Positions 24,676-33,710 of a stretch of 64,000 nt of DNA are shown here, piece by piece. Positions within the stretch are counted from its first letter, which is position 1, and the number at the start of each line of letters is the position of its first letter. The stretch lies in NCBI GenBank assembly GCA_900111695.1, contig FOHD01000004.1, forward strand, positions 1-64,000, written 5' to 3'. The notes under the pieces were generated by a model that saw only the letters and a list, made by a program, of their open reading frames with translations, did not search any database and was not told the origin of the DNA. The DNA comes from Olsenella sp. KH3B4 (GTDB lineage Bacteria > Actinomycetota > Coriobacteriia > Coriobacteriales > Atopobiaceae). A program made the position numbers and the translations under genes.

Positions 24676-25332
24676 ATGAGTCCTCTGGACATAGCCCTTG
24701 TCGTGCTTGTCGTTGTTGCCATCTGGGCCGTGGTCGAGCTCGCGCTCACCATCCGTAAGGCGCGCGCCTCGGTCGATGAGGTTACTACCTCGGCAAACGA
24801 GACCATCGCGCAGGTGCAGCCTATCATTGCCAAGGTGGACGGCATGGTCGACGACCTTGACCCTGCCATGAAGCAGGTCAACCCGCTCCTCATCAAGGCC
24901 GGGGAGACCATCGACGGTGCCACCCAGAGCCTCGACAGCCTCAACACCATCCTGGGCGACGTCTCCACGGTTACGGGCACGGCCTCGGCCGTGACGGACA
25001 CGGTGAGCAAGGGCGTCGCGGGAGCTGCCGGTGCCGTTGCCGGCGCAGTCTCCAAGCTCGTGGGCAAGGGCGAGGCGCCCCAGGCACGCCTCGAGGAGGC
25101 CGTGAGCAAGAGTGACGAGAAGGTCGAGGAGAACCCCGACCGCGGCCAGCAGCGCGCCACCGCGTACGTGACCTACGCGCCGGTTGAGGTCGCAGACCCC
25201 GCTCCTGCCGCAGACCCCGCTCCTGCCGCAGACCCTGCCCCGTCCGCCGAGAAGCAGCCCCACAAACCCAAGCACGCCGCTCCCGTCTCCACCCCGGAGA
25301 CCGCGGCAGATGGCGAGGAGAACAATGCCTAG
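24676..25332 (+). CDS. DUF948-like membrane-anchored protein
   Basis: A 218-residue protein with one N-terminal membrane segment (residues about 4-25, IALVVLVVVAIWAVVELAL) and then a long helical region of hydroxy/acidic residues. The TTSANETIAQVQPIIAKVDG and SLDSLNTILGDVSTVTG stretches are the pattern of DUF948 proteins found beside general-stress genes. The C-terminus has three copies of ADPAPA encoded by near-identical 18-base repeats (25191-25245). ATG 24676 follows GGAGAAGGG. Its stop lies inside the next gene, pointing to coupled translation with the anti-sigma factor. Confidence 0.75.
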   Translation: MSPLDIALVVLVVVAIWAVVELALTIRKARASVDEVTTSANETIAQVQPIIAKVDGMVDDLDPAMKQVNPLLIKAGETIDGATQSLDSLNTILGDVSTVTGTASAVTDTVSKGVAGAAGAVAGAVSKLVGKGEAPQARLEEAVSKSDEKVEENPDRGQQRATAYVTYAPVEVADPAPAADPAPAADPAPSAEKQPHKPKHAAPVSTPETAADGEENNA

Positions 25333-25717
25333 TACCAGTATCGTCAAGCTCAGCGTGCCCGCTGAGGCGCGCTTCGCCCGGGCGGTCCGCATGACCGCCT
25401 CCAACCTTGCCGTCTGCTGTGACATGAGCGTCGACGACGTCGAGGACGTACGTATGGCCGCCGAGGAGGGCTTTGTCTACGCCTGCGCAACCAGGCCTGC
25501 CACCTGCGACATCGTCTTTGGCCTTGCGCCCGACGGCATGACCGCGGATTTCTCCCTTGGTGACGAGGACCCCGACGAGGCCACCGACCCTTCCGGCGAG
25601 CCCCAGCCCATCGACCTCGTCGAGGTGCTTCTCGGCGCCGTGTGCGATGACTTCAACATCTCGGAGGACGGTCGCACGCTGCACCTCTCCAAGAGAATGG
25701 GCGTGCAGCATGCCTAG
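25325..25717 (+). CDS. RsbW/SpoIIAB-like anti-sigma factor
   Basis: A 130-residue small GHKL-type ATPase. The opening VKLSVPAEARFARAVRMTA and the helix VEDVRMAAEEGFVYACA match anti-sigma serine kinases, where the N-box residue lies in that helix (normally E..N; here EEGFVYA, so the Asn is not obvious). The C-terminal LSKRMG replaces the usual MVKR.. pattern. It should bind the sigma factor encoded immediately downstream. ATG 25325 overlaps the upstream stop by 8 bases; its own stop overlaps the sigma start by 8 bases. No anti-anti-sigma (RsbV) gene adjoins. Confidence 0.75.
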   Translation: MPSTSIVKLSVPAEARFARAVRMTASNLAVCCDMSVDDVEDVRMAAEEGFVYACATRPATCDIVFGLAPDGMTADFSLGDEDPDEATDPSGEPQPIDLVEVLLGAVCDDFNISEDGRTLHLSKRMGVQHA

Positions 25718-26624
25718 CGCCAGCACCACGAATGCGCAGGAGGCTGCGAACACAACGGGCAGCGTGACGGAGACCGAGGAGGAGCGCTCCGCGCGCGAGG
25801 CCTCGGAGGCGCGTGCCGAGAGGGCTCGCCACCGCTCGCTCCACCGCACGCCAAAGGGCAAAGCCGCCTGGGATAAGGACCGCACGCGCGAGCTCTTCCG
25901 CCAGTACAAGGCAACGGGAGACCCCGATGTCCGCGACCAGCTCATCGTGAGCCACCTCAACCTCGTCCGCTTCCTCGCGTCAAAGTTCAAGAACAGGGGA
26001 GAACCCCTGGACGACCTCATCCAGGTGGGCACCATCGGACTCATCAAGGCCATCGACCGCTTCGACCCGTCGCGCGGCCTCGAGTTCACCACCTACGCCA
26101 CCCCAACCATCCTGGGCGAGATAAAGCGCCACTTCCGTGACAAGGGCTGGTCGGTCCGCGTGCCAAGGCGCCTGCAGGAGCTCTCCGCCAAGGTCAACCA
26201 GGCCAACGACGAGCTCACCAACGAGCTCTCGCGCAGCCCCTCCGTCGAGGAGATCGCCAAGCGCGTGGGCGCGAGCGTCGACGACGTCCTTGAGGCCATG
26301 GAGTCCTCGAGCGCCTACAGCTCCGTGCCGCTCGAGGGCGGCGGCTCCTCGGATGACGACGACGCGCCCTCGGTCATCGACCACTACGCCACCGAGGACG
26401 AGGACCTCGCCGCGTCAGACGACCGCATCGTCCTCGAGGACGCCATCCGGGGCTTCTCGCCGCGCGAGAAGGACGTCATCCGCATGCGCTTCTTTGAAGG
26501 CATGACGCAGGTCGAGATTGCCCAGCGCCTGGGTATCTCGCAGGTGCAGGTCTCGCGCCTCCTGCGCCGCACGCTCCGTCGCGTGCAGGACAAGATCGAC
26601 CCAGAGGGCCTCATGAGCAAGTAG
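25710..26624 (+). CDS. SigB/SigF-type RNA polymerase sigma factor
   Basis: A 304-residue group 3 sigma factor. Region 2 is clear: LNLVRFLASKFKNRGEPLDD, then LIQVGTIGLIKAIDRFDPSRG and EFTTYATPTILGEIKRHFRD. Region 3 has VPRRLQELSAKVNQANDEL and region 4 ends with GMTQVEIAQRLGISQVQVSR. The first 50 residues are a charged, low-complexity extension. It sits directly behind its probable anti-sigma factor with overlapping reading frames, so its level is likely tied to it. It probably drives a stress or envelope regulon. Confidence 0.9.
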   Translation: MPSASTTNAQEAANTTGSVTETEEERSAREASEARAERARHRSLHRTPKGKAAWDKDRTRELFRQYKATGDPDVRDQLIVSHLNLVRFLASKFKNRGEPLDDLIQVGTIGLIKAIDRFDPSRGLEFTTYATPTILGEIKRHFRDKGWSVRVPRRLQELSAKVNQANDELTNELSRSPSVEEIAKRVGASVDDVLEAMESSSAYSSVPLEGGGSSDDDDAPSVIDHYATEDEDLAASDDRIVLEDAIRGFSPREKDVIRMRFFEGMTQVEIAQRLGISQVQVSRLLRRTLRRVQDKIDPEGLMSK

Positions 26625-26650
26625 CGTCTCGTGGCACTTCTTGTGGCTAC

Positions 26651-26687
26651 GGACACGGCGCCGGGGCTGCGGCCTCGGCGCCGCTTT
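26651..26687 (+). terminator. Terminator after the sigma factor operon
   Basis: GGACACGGCGCCG at 26651-26663 faces CGGCGCCGCTTTC at 26676-26688; the CGGCGCCG core pairs exactly, followed by CTTTCTG. It lies 26 bases after the stop. Confidence 0.55.
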
Positions 26688-26744
26688 CTGTCCGTCGGCG
26701 TTGCTCGCCCGTCATCCGCCAACGGCCTTCTCGCCCCACCTTGC

Positions 26745-26750
26745 TACAAT
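26745..26750 (+). promoter_or_regulatory. -10 box for the AI-2E transporter/alaS operon
   Basis: TTGCTACAAT, with TACAAT at 26745-26750, 28 bases before the GTG start. It heads the long alaS-ruvX-mltG block. Confidence 0.5.
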
Positions 26751-26778
26751 GTGGTGTTCGACAGTGAGGGGAGCGCAG

Positions 26779-28182
26779 GTGGGAAACAAGGACGCTGACG
26801 AGAAGTACGCCACCTGGCGCAGGCGGCTGGTGGTCGCCTGGGCAATCGTGGGCGCCATCGCCGTCTTCGTGCTCGCCGTTCGCGGACTCTCGACGATCGG
26901 CGACGCCGTCGAGCTGCTGCTCATGGGCATCATCATCGGCTTCATCTGCAGCCCCATCACCAATGCGCTTGAGGACCGTCATGTCCCAAGGGCGCTCGCG
27001 GCACTCGTCTCGCTTCTTGTGGTGCTCGCGGTGCTCGCGGCCGTCATCGTGGTTCTCGGCGGCACCTTTGTCCAGCAGTCCGTCGAGGTGCTTCGCCAGG
27101 TCCCCAGCTACGTGCGAAGCATCCAGGATGCCCTCTCCAACTTCTGGGAGAGCTACGGCAGCTCGGACAACGAGCAGCTCCAGAACATGGTGAACTCCCT
27201 TGTCCAGACCGTCTCGTCCGCTGGCAGCTCCATGGCGTCCGACACGGTGCGCCAGCTCTCGAACGGCGCCGTCACGGGGCTCTTCGATACCCTGGACAAC
27301 CTTGTGAACTTCTTCCTAGCGCTTATCCTTGCGTATTGGTTTGCCAAGGACTACCCCGTGATCGCGCGCGAGCTTGCCATGATCGCCGGCCCCTCTCGCA
27401 AGGATGACATGACGTTGCTCCTTGCCGTCATGAGCCGCTCCATGGGCGGCTACATGCGCGGGCAGCTCATCTGCTCGTTCATCAACGGCGTTGCCGTGTG
27501 GCTTGGGCTTACTTTTCTCGGCCACCCCTACGCGGGCCTCATCGGCATCATCACGTTCTTCATGCACTTTGTTCCCGTGATCGGCCCGTTTGTCTCGGCG
27601 GCGCTTGCCACGCTGCTTGCCCTCTTCGAGAGCCCCTGGCTTGCGCTCTGGTCGCTCCTGGTGATGGTGATTGCGGCAAACGTGACGGACAACGTCATCT
27701 CGCCGCTCATCATGCGCTCGGCGGTCAAGATCCATCCCGTCCTCTCCATCGTGGGCATCGTGATAGGCAACTGCCTGGGCGGCATCGTGGGCATGGTCCT
27801 CGCCATCCCGCTCACGGCCGCCATCCGCGGCGTCTTTGTCTACTACTTCGAGACGCGCACCAAGCGTCAGCTTGTCTCCGAGGACGGGGCGCTCTTCCAG
27901 AGCACGCCGCACCGCGATGCCCAAGGCAACGTGGTAGCCGTCTTTGATGCCCTTGACGACGAGAAATTCTTCGAGAGCACGCGCCTCGTGACCTCATCAG
28001 CTTGGTCGCGAGCACGCGATGCCGCAAAAACCGTAAGCAATGACCATGAAAACGCTGTGTACGCGGCCGATATGAGTAAAAATAGGAACGTTGCAACCAA
28101 CAAGCAGGACGATGGCAAAGCTGGTTCCGCGGCCAGTTCCCAGGCGTCGTCCACAGACGAGGAGAGACATGAGCGCGTCTGA
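26779..28182 (+). CDS. AI-2E family transporter (PerM/YhhT-like)
   Basis: A 467-residue inner-membrane protein with about eight hydrophobic segments in the AI-2E/PerM arrangement. Family features include GFICSPITNALEDRHVPRAL, the large extracytoplasmic helical loop (residues about 85-150) and the later FFMHFVPVIGPFVSA and ISPLIMRSAVKIHP. Members have been linked to autoinducer-2 export or to ion antiport; substrate here is unknown. GTG 26779 is chosen because AGGGGAG precedes it and the upstream frame is non-membrane. The C-terminal ~80 residues are a hydrophilic tail. The stop lies inside alaS. Confidence 0.87.
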   Translation: MGNKDADEKYATWRRRLVVAWAIVGAIAVFVLAVRGLSTIGDAVELLLMGIIIGFICSPITNALEDRHVPRALAALVSLLVVLAVLAAVIVVLGGTFVQQSVEVLRQVPSYVRSIQDALSNFWESYGSSDNEQLQNMVNSLVQTVSSAGSSMASDTVRQLSNGAVTGLFDTLDNLVNFFLALILAYWFAKDYPVIARELAMIAGPSRKDDMTLLLAVMSRSMGGYMRGQLICSFINGVAVWLGLTFLGHPYAGLIGIITFFMHFVPVIGPFVSAALATLLALFESPWLALWSLLVMVIAANVTDNVISPLIMRSAVKIHPVLSIVGIVIGNCLGGIVGMVLAIPLTAAIRGVFVYYFETRTKRQLVSEDGALFQSTPHRDAQGNVVAVFDALDDEKFFESTRLVTSSAWSRARDAAKTVSNDHENAVYAADMSKNRNVATNKQDDGKAGSAASSQASSTDEERHERV

Positions 28183-30808
28183 CTACAAGACCATGACCAC
28201 GGCAGAGATCCGCGAGGACTTTCTCACCTTCTTCCAGGGCAAGGGCTGCAAGCTCTACCCATCCTCCTCGCTTGTGCCAGATGATCCGTCGCTGCTTCTT
28301 GCCAACGCCGGCATGAACCAGTTCAAGGAGTACTACCAGGGCACCAAGACCATGAAGGAGATTGGCGCCTGCTCCTGCCAGAAGTGCCTGCGCACCAACG
28401 ACATCGACAACATCGGCGACGCACGCCACCTCTCGTTCTTCGAGATGCTGGGCAACTTCTCGTTTGGCGGCTACACCAAGGCCAACGCCATCGAGTGGGC
28501 CTACGAGTTCATCACCTCGCCCGAGCACCTCGGCCTCCCCAAGGACCGCCTCTACATGACCGTCTTCAAGGACGACGAGGAGGCCATCGAGCTCTGGCAC
28601 AAGCAGGGCGTCCCCTACGACCACATCTCGCGCCTGGGCGAGGAGGACAATTTCTGGGCGGCCGGCCCCACCGGCCCCTGCGGCCCCTGCTCCGAGATCT
28701 ACTTTGACCAGGGTCCCGAGTTCGAGGGCGAGAAGCCCGGAGACGACGGTGACCGCTACCTCGAGTTCTGGAACCTCGTCTTCACGCAGTACGACCGCCA
28801 GGAGGACGGCTCCATGCCGGAGCTCCCGCACCGCAACATCGACACCGGCATGGGCCTCGAGCGCATCGCTGCCATCATGCAGCACGAGGGCTCCAACTAC
28901 GAGGGCGACATCCTGCGCACCCTCATCGGCGTGGGCGAGGGCCTCGCGGGCGTGCGCTACCACGACTCCGCGACCACCGACAAGAGCCTGCGCATCGTTG
29001 CCGACCACTCCCGCGCCGTCACCTTCATGATCGGCGACGGCATCCTGCCTTCCAACGAGGGCCGCGGCTACGTGCTGCGCCGTCTGCTTCGTCGCGCCGT
29101 CTACCACGGTCGCCTCATGGGCATCAAGGGCCAGTTCCTCAACACCTACGCCCACGAGGTCACGCGTCTTCTCGGCGACACCTATCCCGAGCTCGTTGAG
29201 CAGCAGGCGCTGATCGACGGCATCATCAACGCCGAGGAGGAGCGCTTTGGCGCGACCCTCGACAACGGCGAGGAGCAGCTCAAGGCCGAGCTCTCCCGCC
29301 TCGGCGAAGGCGAGCCCCTCTCGGGTGACGTTGCCTTCACCCTGCACGACACCTACGGCTTCCCCATCGACCTCACCCGCGAGATTGCGGGTGCGGCTGG
29401 CCACTCCGTTGACATGGACGCGTTCGACGCCGCCATGGAGGCCCAGCGCGAGCGTGCCCGCGCCACGGCCAACCGTGACGCGTGGGGCAAGGCCAACAAC
29501 GTCTGGGTCGCCCTTTCCGACAACCTCCCCGCGACCGAGTTCGATGGCTACGACCACGACGAGCTCTCCGGCTGCGAGGTCGTCGCCATCGTCCGCGACG
29601 GCGAGTCGGTTCACGAGGCCGCCACGGGCGACCAGGTGGAGCTCGTGCTCGACCGCACGCCGTTCTACGGCGAGATGGGCGGCCAGGTGGGCGACACCGG
29701 CATCGTGGGCCCCGCTCGCGTGACCAACACGCTGCACCACGAGGGTGGCCTCGTGGGCCACGTGGCCGAGGTCACCGACGGCGCCATCTCGGTGGGCGAC
29801 CGCGTGACCGCCGTGGTCGACCACGGTCGCCGCGAGCTCATCCGCCGCAACCACACCGCGACGCACCTGCTCGACGCCGCCCTCAAGAAGGTCCTGGGTG
29901 ACCACGTGAGCCAGGCCGGCTCGCTTGTGGCGCCCGACCGCCTGCGCTTCGACTTCACGCACTTCGAGGCCATGACCAAAGACGAGCTCGAGCGCGTCGA
30001 GGGCATGGTCAACGCCGAGATCTTCGCTGCCGAGCCCATCGTGACCGAGGTCATGGGCATCGACGAGGCCAAGGCCTCGGGCGCCGTGGCGCTCTTTGGC
30101 GAGAAGTACGGCGAGCGCGTGCGCGTGGTCTCGACGGGCAGCTCCGACAAGCCCTTCTCGCGCGAGCTCTGCGGCGGCACCCACGCGCGCAACACCGCGG
30201 ACCTGGGGCTCTTCAAGATCGTCTCCGAGAGCTCCGTGGGATCCAACGCCCGCCGCATCGAGGCCGTGACCTCGATGGGCGCAATCGAGTATGTTGACGA
30301 GAGGCTCGCGCTCATGGATGAGGCGGCGGCTACCCTCAAGTGCCGTCCCGCCGACCTGCCCGAGCGCGTCTCCCAGATGCGCGACGAGCTGCGCGAGGCC
30401 AAGCACAGCATCGGCGTGGCCAAGGGTGCCGCCTCGGGCGACGTCGTGTCTGCCGCACTGCGCAACGCTGCCGACCTTGGTGCCTATCGTTGCGTTTTCG
30501 CCAAGCTCGATGGCATCTCTGGCAAGGACCTGCGCTCCGTTTGGGATTCCATCCGCGACGGAGCCAAGGGCGAGCCCGTCGCCTGCGTCGTGGCCTCCAC
30601 CACGCCCGACGGCAAGGTGGCGCTCCTCGCCGCCGGCACCGAGACCGCGGTTGCCGCGGGCTTCTCGGCTGGCAACATCATCAAGCAGATCGCCGGCTTC
30701 GTGGGCGGCCGCGGCGGCGGCAGGCCCAACATGGCTCAGGCCGGCGGCTCCGACGCCTCCGGCATCGCCGCTGCCCTGGACGCAGCCAAGGCTGCCCTTG
30801 GGGCATAG
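28169..30808 (+). CDS. alaS: Alanyl-tRNA synthetase
   Basis: A full-length 879-residue class II synthetase. The catalytic domain shows LANAGMNQFKEYY, SFFEMLGNFSFGGY and NIDTGMGLERIAAI; the tRNA-recognition region follows; the editing domain has the zinc/His motif NHTATHLLDAALKKVLG and later RELCGGTHARNT; the C-terminal C-Ala region ends in GRGGGRPNMAQAGG. ATG 28169 has GAGGAGAGAC upstream and overlaps the preceding gene by 14 bases. Because it lies inside an operon there is no room for a T-box leader. Confidence 0.98.
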   Translation: MSASDYKTMTTAEIREDFLTFFQGKGCKLYPSSSLVPDDPSLLLANAGMNQFKEYYQGTKTMKEIGACSCQKCLRTNDIDNIGDARHLSFFEMLGNFSFGGYTKANAIEWAYEFITSPEHLGLPKDRLYMTVFKDDEEAIELWHKQGVPYDHISRLGEEDNFWAAGPTGPCGPCSEIYFDQGPEFEGEKPGDDGDRYLEFWNLVFTQYDRQEDGSMPELPHRNIDTGMGLERIAAIMQHEGSNYEGDILRTLIGVGEGLAGVRYHDSATTDKSLRIVADHSRAVTFMIGDGILPSNEGRGYVLRRLLRRAVYHGRLMGIKGQFLNTYAHEVTRLLGDTYPELVEQQALIDGIINAEEERFGATLDNGEEQLKAELSRLGEGEPLSGDVAFTLHDTYGFPIDLTREIAGAAGHSVDMDAFDAAMEAQRERARATANRDAWGKANNVWVALSDNLPATEFDGYDHDELSGCEVVAIVRDGESVHEAATGDQVELVLDRTPFYGEMGGQVGDTGIVGPARVTNTLHHEGGLVGHVAEVTDGAISVGDRVTAVVDHGRRELIRRNHTATHLLDAALKKVLGDHVSQAGSLVAPDRLRFDFTHFEAMTKDELERVEGMVNAEIFAAEPIVTEVMGIDEAKASGAVALFGEKYGERVRVVSTGSSDKPFSRELCGGTHARNTADLGLFKIVSESSVGSNARRIEAVTSMGAIEYVDERLALMDEAAATLKCRPADLPERVSQMRDELREAKHSIGVAKGAASGDVVSAALRNAADLGAYRCVFAKLDGISGKDLRSVWDSIRDGAKGEPVACVVASTTPDGKVALLAAGTETAVAAGFSAGNIIKQIAGFVGGRGGGRPNMAQAGGSDASGIAAALDAAKAALGA

Positions 30809-31234
30809 GTGCGAGCCCTGGCGCTCGACATTGGCGAGACACGCGTCGGCGTGGCGGTGAGCGACTCCCAGGGTCGTATCGCCACGCCGGTGTGCGTGCT
30901 TCCGGCGGCCGAGGTCTCCTCGGTCGCGCGCAGCTTCCGCAGGGTGCTGGAGGACTGGGAACCCGAGGTTCTCGTCTGCGGGCGCCCGCTTACGATGGCG
31001 GGGGAGGAGGGGCCCCAGGCACAGCGCGTCCGCGCAGTGGCCGAGCGCATTGCCGCCGCAACGGGCCTGCCCCTCGAGTTTGAGGACGAGAGGCTCTCCT
31101 CCGCAGAGGCCAAGCGCATCCTGCGCGAGCAGGGGCTTTCCGAGAAGTCCATGCGCGGCAAGGTAGACATGGTCGCCGCGTCGCTCTTCTTGCAGGCCTG
31201 GCTTGATGCTCGACAGGCGCAACCTACCGTCTGA
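30809..31234 (+). CDS. ruvX: Putative pre-16S rRNA nuclease / YqgF Holliday-junction resolvase-like protein
   Basis: A 141-residue RNase H-fold protein. The first acidic motif is ALDIGETRVGVAVSD, the second LPLEFEDERLSSAEAKR, and the last VDMVAASLFLQAWL. It trims the 5' end of 16S rRNA precursors in E. coli and was earlier proposed as an alternative resolvase. The GTG at 30809 directly abuts the alaS TAG, so translation is coupled. The alaS-ruvX-mltG order is conserved in many Gram-positive bacteria. Confidence 0.93.
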   Translation: MRALALDIGETRVGVAVSDSQGRIATPVCVLPAAEVSSVARSFRRVLEDWEPEVLVCGRPLTMAGEEGPQAQRVRAVAERIAAATGLPLEFEDERLSSAEAKRILREQGLSEKSMRGKVDMVAASLFLQAWLDARQAQPTV

Positions 31235-31246
31235 GAGGCAAACGAC

Positions 31247-32572
31247 ATGCCCACGAACAACCAAAGCAACCAAAGTCCGCATCGCCGCGCGGCGCACTTC
31301 CGCACCGATGCGACTCAGCAGGGGACGGGTGCCTCTCCGCGCACCCAGGCGCAGCCTACCCCCATGCAGGGCCGCCCCGCGGCTCGCATGAGCACTCCTG
31401 CGCCGGGGTCTACCGGTGCTATCGGTGGCACGACGAGCCACCTCTCGGCGCGGACCGCCGCAGCAACCAGGCGTGCCCGTGCGAACGGCTCGCCGCGCCG
31501 CGGCTCTGGGGGCGGGCGTGGCAACGGCCCCAAGGGCGTCGCCATCCTTGTGGCCGTTCTCGCTGGCGTTGCGGCCTTTGTCGCCCTCTTCTTCGTGCTC
31601 GTGCTCCCCAGGCTTAGCCAGGGTTCCAACACCAACGAACCGCAGGTAGCAGCCGGACAGGAGGTCGAGGTTACCATCCCCGACGGTTCGAGCACCGCGA
31701 ACATCGCCTCGATTCTCCAACAGGCCGGCGTCATCTCGGACTCCTCGGCCTTTGTGCAGGAGGTCCAGAAGCAAAACGCCGACCAGAAGCTCAAGAGCGG
31801 CACGTACTCGCTGCTCACGGGCTCGTCCGTCTCGAACGTGATTGACCAGCTCATGGCAGGTCCCAACTCTACCGCCTCGACCCTGCAGGTGCCCGAGGGC
31901 TATACCGTGGCGCAGGTTGCCGCACTCGTTGAGGAGAAGTTCGGCATCTCCTCGAGCGACTTCATCGCCCAGGCCAAGGCATCCAACTACGTGGCGGACT
32001 ACCCCTTCCTCTCCGAGGCGGCAAACGACTCGCTGGAGGGCTTCCTCTTCCCGAAGACCTACGATTTCGCCGGGCAGACCGTCACGGCAGACTCGATCAT
32101 CCGTGCGATGCTCGACCAGTACCAGGCCGAGGTTGCCACCCTCGACCTCGACACCGCCCGGCAGACGCTCGAGGCGCGCTACGGCAGGTCCTTCACCAAC
32201 TACGACGTGCTCACCATGGCTTCCATCATCGAGAAGGAAGCCCTGACCGACGATGACCGCCCGCTTGTCTCGTCTGTCTTCTACAACCGCATTGCGGCGA
32301 GCATGCCACTCCAGAGCGACGCGACGCTTGCCTACACGCTTGGTCGTGAGGTCACTGCAGACGACCTGACGCAGGACGACCCCTACAACACCTATACCAA
32401 CATGGGGCTCACGCCCACGCCCGTCTGCAACCCAGGCCTGGCCTCTCTCACGGCTGCCGCCAACCCCGACGACACCGGCTACTACTACTTCTACATCACG
32501 AGCTCCGTGCACGCCTTCTCTGAGACGTACGAGCAGCACCAGCAGGTCATTGCCCAGAACTCGGGAGCGTGA
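31247..32572 (+). CDS. mltG: Endolytic murein transglycosylase
   Basis: MltG cleaves nascent glycan strands next to the membrane. The 441-residue protein has a long, Arg/Gly/Ala-rich cytoplasmic N-terminus (about 95 residues), one membrane segment at residues about 97-120, a LysM-like subdomain (VTIPDGSSTANIASILQQAG) and the YceG catalytic domain with the active Glu in MASIIEKEA and YNTYTNMGLTPTPVCNPG. ATG 31247 follows GAGAGGCAAACGAC. The gene ends four bases into or just before the yqeG start region. Confidence 0.93.
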   Translation: MPTNNQSNQSPHRRAAHFRTDATQQGTGASPRTQAQPTPMQGRPAARMSTPAPGSTGAIGGTTSHLSARTAAATRRARANGSPRRGSGGGRGNGPKGVAILVAVLAGVAAFVALFFVLVLPRLSQGSNTNEPQVAAGQEVEVTIPDGSSTANIASILQQAGVISDSSAFVQEVQKQNADQKLKSGTYSLLTGSSVSNVIDQLMAGPNSTASTLQVPEGYTVAQVAALVEEKFGISSSDFIAQAKASNYVADYPFLSEAANDSLEGFLFPKTYDFAGQTVTADSIIRAMLDQYQAEVATLDLDTARQTLEARYGRSFTNYDVLTMASIIEKEALTDDDRPLVSSVFYNRIAASMPLQSDATLAYTLGREVTADDLTQDDPYNTYTNMGLTPTPVCNPGLASLTAAANPDDTGYYYFYITSSVHAFSETYEQHQQVIAQNSGA

Positions 32573-32577
32573 GCGAC

Positions 32578-33126
32578 ATGTCCCGAGGGATTCTCTCGCC
32601 CTTCCGGGCCACGCGCTATGTTGCCTCGGTCGACCTCATCGATGTGGACGAGCTTGTTGCGGCCGGCGTGCGCCTTGTCCTTCTCGACCGTGATAACACC
32701 TGCGTCCCCAGGGACACGCATGTGGCGCCTCCCGCCGTCAAGGCGTGGCTCGAGCGCCTGCGCTCCGCGGGCATAGCAACGTGCATGCTCTCGAACAACT
32801 TCCACTCGGGCGAGGTCGCTGCCTCCGCGTGCGAGCTCGGCTGTCCCGTGGTGGATCATGCCATGAAGCCGGCGCCCTTCTCGGCATGGGTGGCCATGGC
32901 CCGCATGGGCGTGGGGCCCGAGCAGACTATCATCGTGGGCGACCAGGTCTTCACGGACGTCCTTGCCGGCAACCTTGCGGGCGTGCGCACCATTCTGGTG
33001 CGACCGCAGTCGCGCCGCGACCTCTGGTACACGCAGCTCTTCCGGTTGGGGGAGGCTGTCGTGTTGCGTGGTGTCGAGTTCGAGGGCGAGACCAGCGCTA
33101 CGTCTGGCAGCAGTGGCGGGTGCTAG
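32578..33126 (+). CDS. YqeG-family HAD-IIIA phosphatase
   Basis: A 182-residue HAD-superfamily hydrolase. Motif I is LLDRDNTCVP, motif II LSNN, and motif III/IV VGDQVFTDVLAGN. YqeG relatives include phosphatidylglycerophosphate phosphatase-like enzymes, so a role in phospholipid synthesis is possible; the substrate here is unproven. I use ATG 32578, with GGGAG about ten bases upstream; a GTG at 32569 overlapping the mltG stop is also possible. It precedes the shikimate kinase gene, as in many Firmicutes and Actinobacteria. Confidence 0.82.
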   Translation: MSRGILSPFRATRYVASVDLIDVDELVAAGVRLVLLDRDNTCVPRDTHVAPPAVKAWLERLRSAGIATCMLSNNFHSGEVAASACELGCPVVDHAMKPAPFSAWVAMARMGVGPEQTIIVGDQVFTDVLAGNLAGVRTILVRPQSRRDLWYTQLFRLGEAVVLRGVEFEGETSATSGSSGGC

Positions 33127-33129
33127 AAT
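33124..33129 (+). promoter_or_regulatory. -10 box overlapping the yqeG stop, for aroK
   Basis: GTGCTAGAATC: TAGAAT at 33124-33129 includes the yqeG stop codon. It lies 41 bases before the aroK TTG and may supply an internal start for aroK-aroB-pepP. Confidence 0.4.
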
Positions 33130-33170
33130 CGAGCGCGTCAGGTACGTACGGGAGCAAGGAAGAGCGAGTT

Positions 33171-33710
33171 TTGGGCGAGGGTTACGTCATCCACGAGGGC
33201 TGCGACCACATCTTCTTCGTGGGGTTTCTTGGCGCAGGCAAATCTACCCTCGCACGCAACCTGGGCAAGCTCTTCTGCCGGCCCTACGTGGACACAGACC
33301 AGATGGTCGAGCGTGCTCTGGGCATGAGCGTGTGCGACGTCTTTGCCTCGCGTGGCGAGGAGGGCTTTCGCGACGAGGAGACCCGGGTCCTTGAGGGGCT
33401 GGCTTCTCGCAAGTCGCTGCTTGTGAGCTGCGGCGGGGGAGTGGTCGAGAGGCCCGAGAACTGCGTGCTCATGCATCGCATGGGCGTGGTGGTCTACCTC
33501 GATGGCGACCTCTCCGACTCGCTGCGTCAGATGCGCTGCCCGGAGCGGCGGCCCGATTTGGGTGACGTCTCGCACGCGCAGGCGCTCTTCCGCCACCGTC
33601 GCCCGCTTTACCAGCAGGCGGCCGACATCACCATCGACATTCGAAACAGGACCTTCGAGCAGGTGGCCAGCGAGTCTGGACAGCTACTTTGGGAGAGGGG
33701 GCTTTTGTGA
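33171..33710 (+). CDS. aroK: Shikimate kinase
   Basis: A 179-residue P-loop kinase that phosphorylates shikimate. Walker A is GFLGAGKSTLARN; the substrate-binding YVDTDQMVE, the VFASRGEEGFRDEE segment with the shikimate-binding Arg, CGGGVV, the lid Arg in CPERRPDLG and RPLYQQAAD are all intact. The TTG at 33171 gives the usual length and has AAGGAAGAG upstream. Its stop overlaps the start of the next gene by four bases. The pathway partner encoded downstream is degenerate, so the context of this intact enzyme is puzzling. Confidence 0.92.
   Translation: MGEGYVIHEGCDHIFFVGFLGAGKSTLARNLGKLFCRPYVDTDQMVERALGMSVCDVFASRGEEGFRDEETRVLEGLASRKSLLVSCGGGVVERPENCVLMHRMGVVVYLDGDLSDSLRQMRCPERRPDLGDVSHAQALFRHRRPLYQQAADITIDIRNRTFEQVASESGQLLWERGLL

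Noticed and set aside
25191..25245. A DNA repeat array of near-identical 18-base units
   Set aside because: It is inside a coding frame and encodes the ADPAPA repeats of the DUF948-like protein; it is a low-complexity protein tail, not a separate element.
28090..28168. T-box or other riboswitch leader for alaS
   Set aside because: alaS starts inside the preceding gene with a 14-base overlap, leaving no leader that could hold such a structure.
27812..32539. A very long open frame on the minus strand (over 1,500 codons) opposite alaS-mltG
   Set aside because: It is antisense to several certain genes, rich in Gly/His/Val/Arg with no domain signature, and results from the strong G+C bias at third positions.
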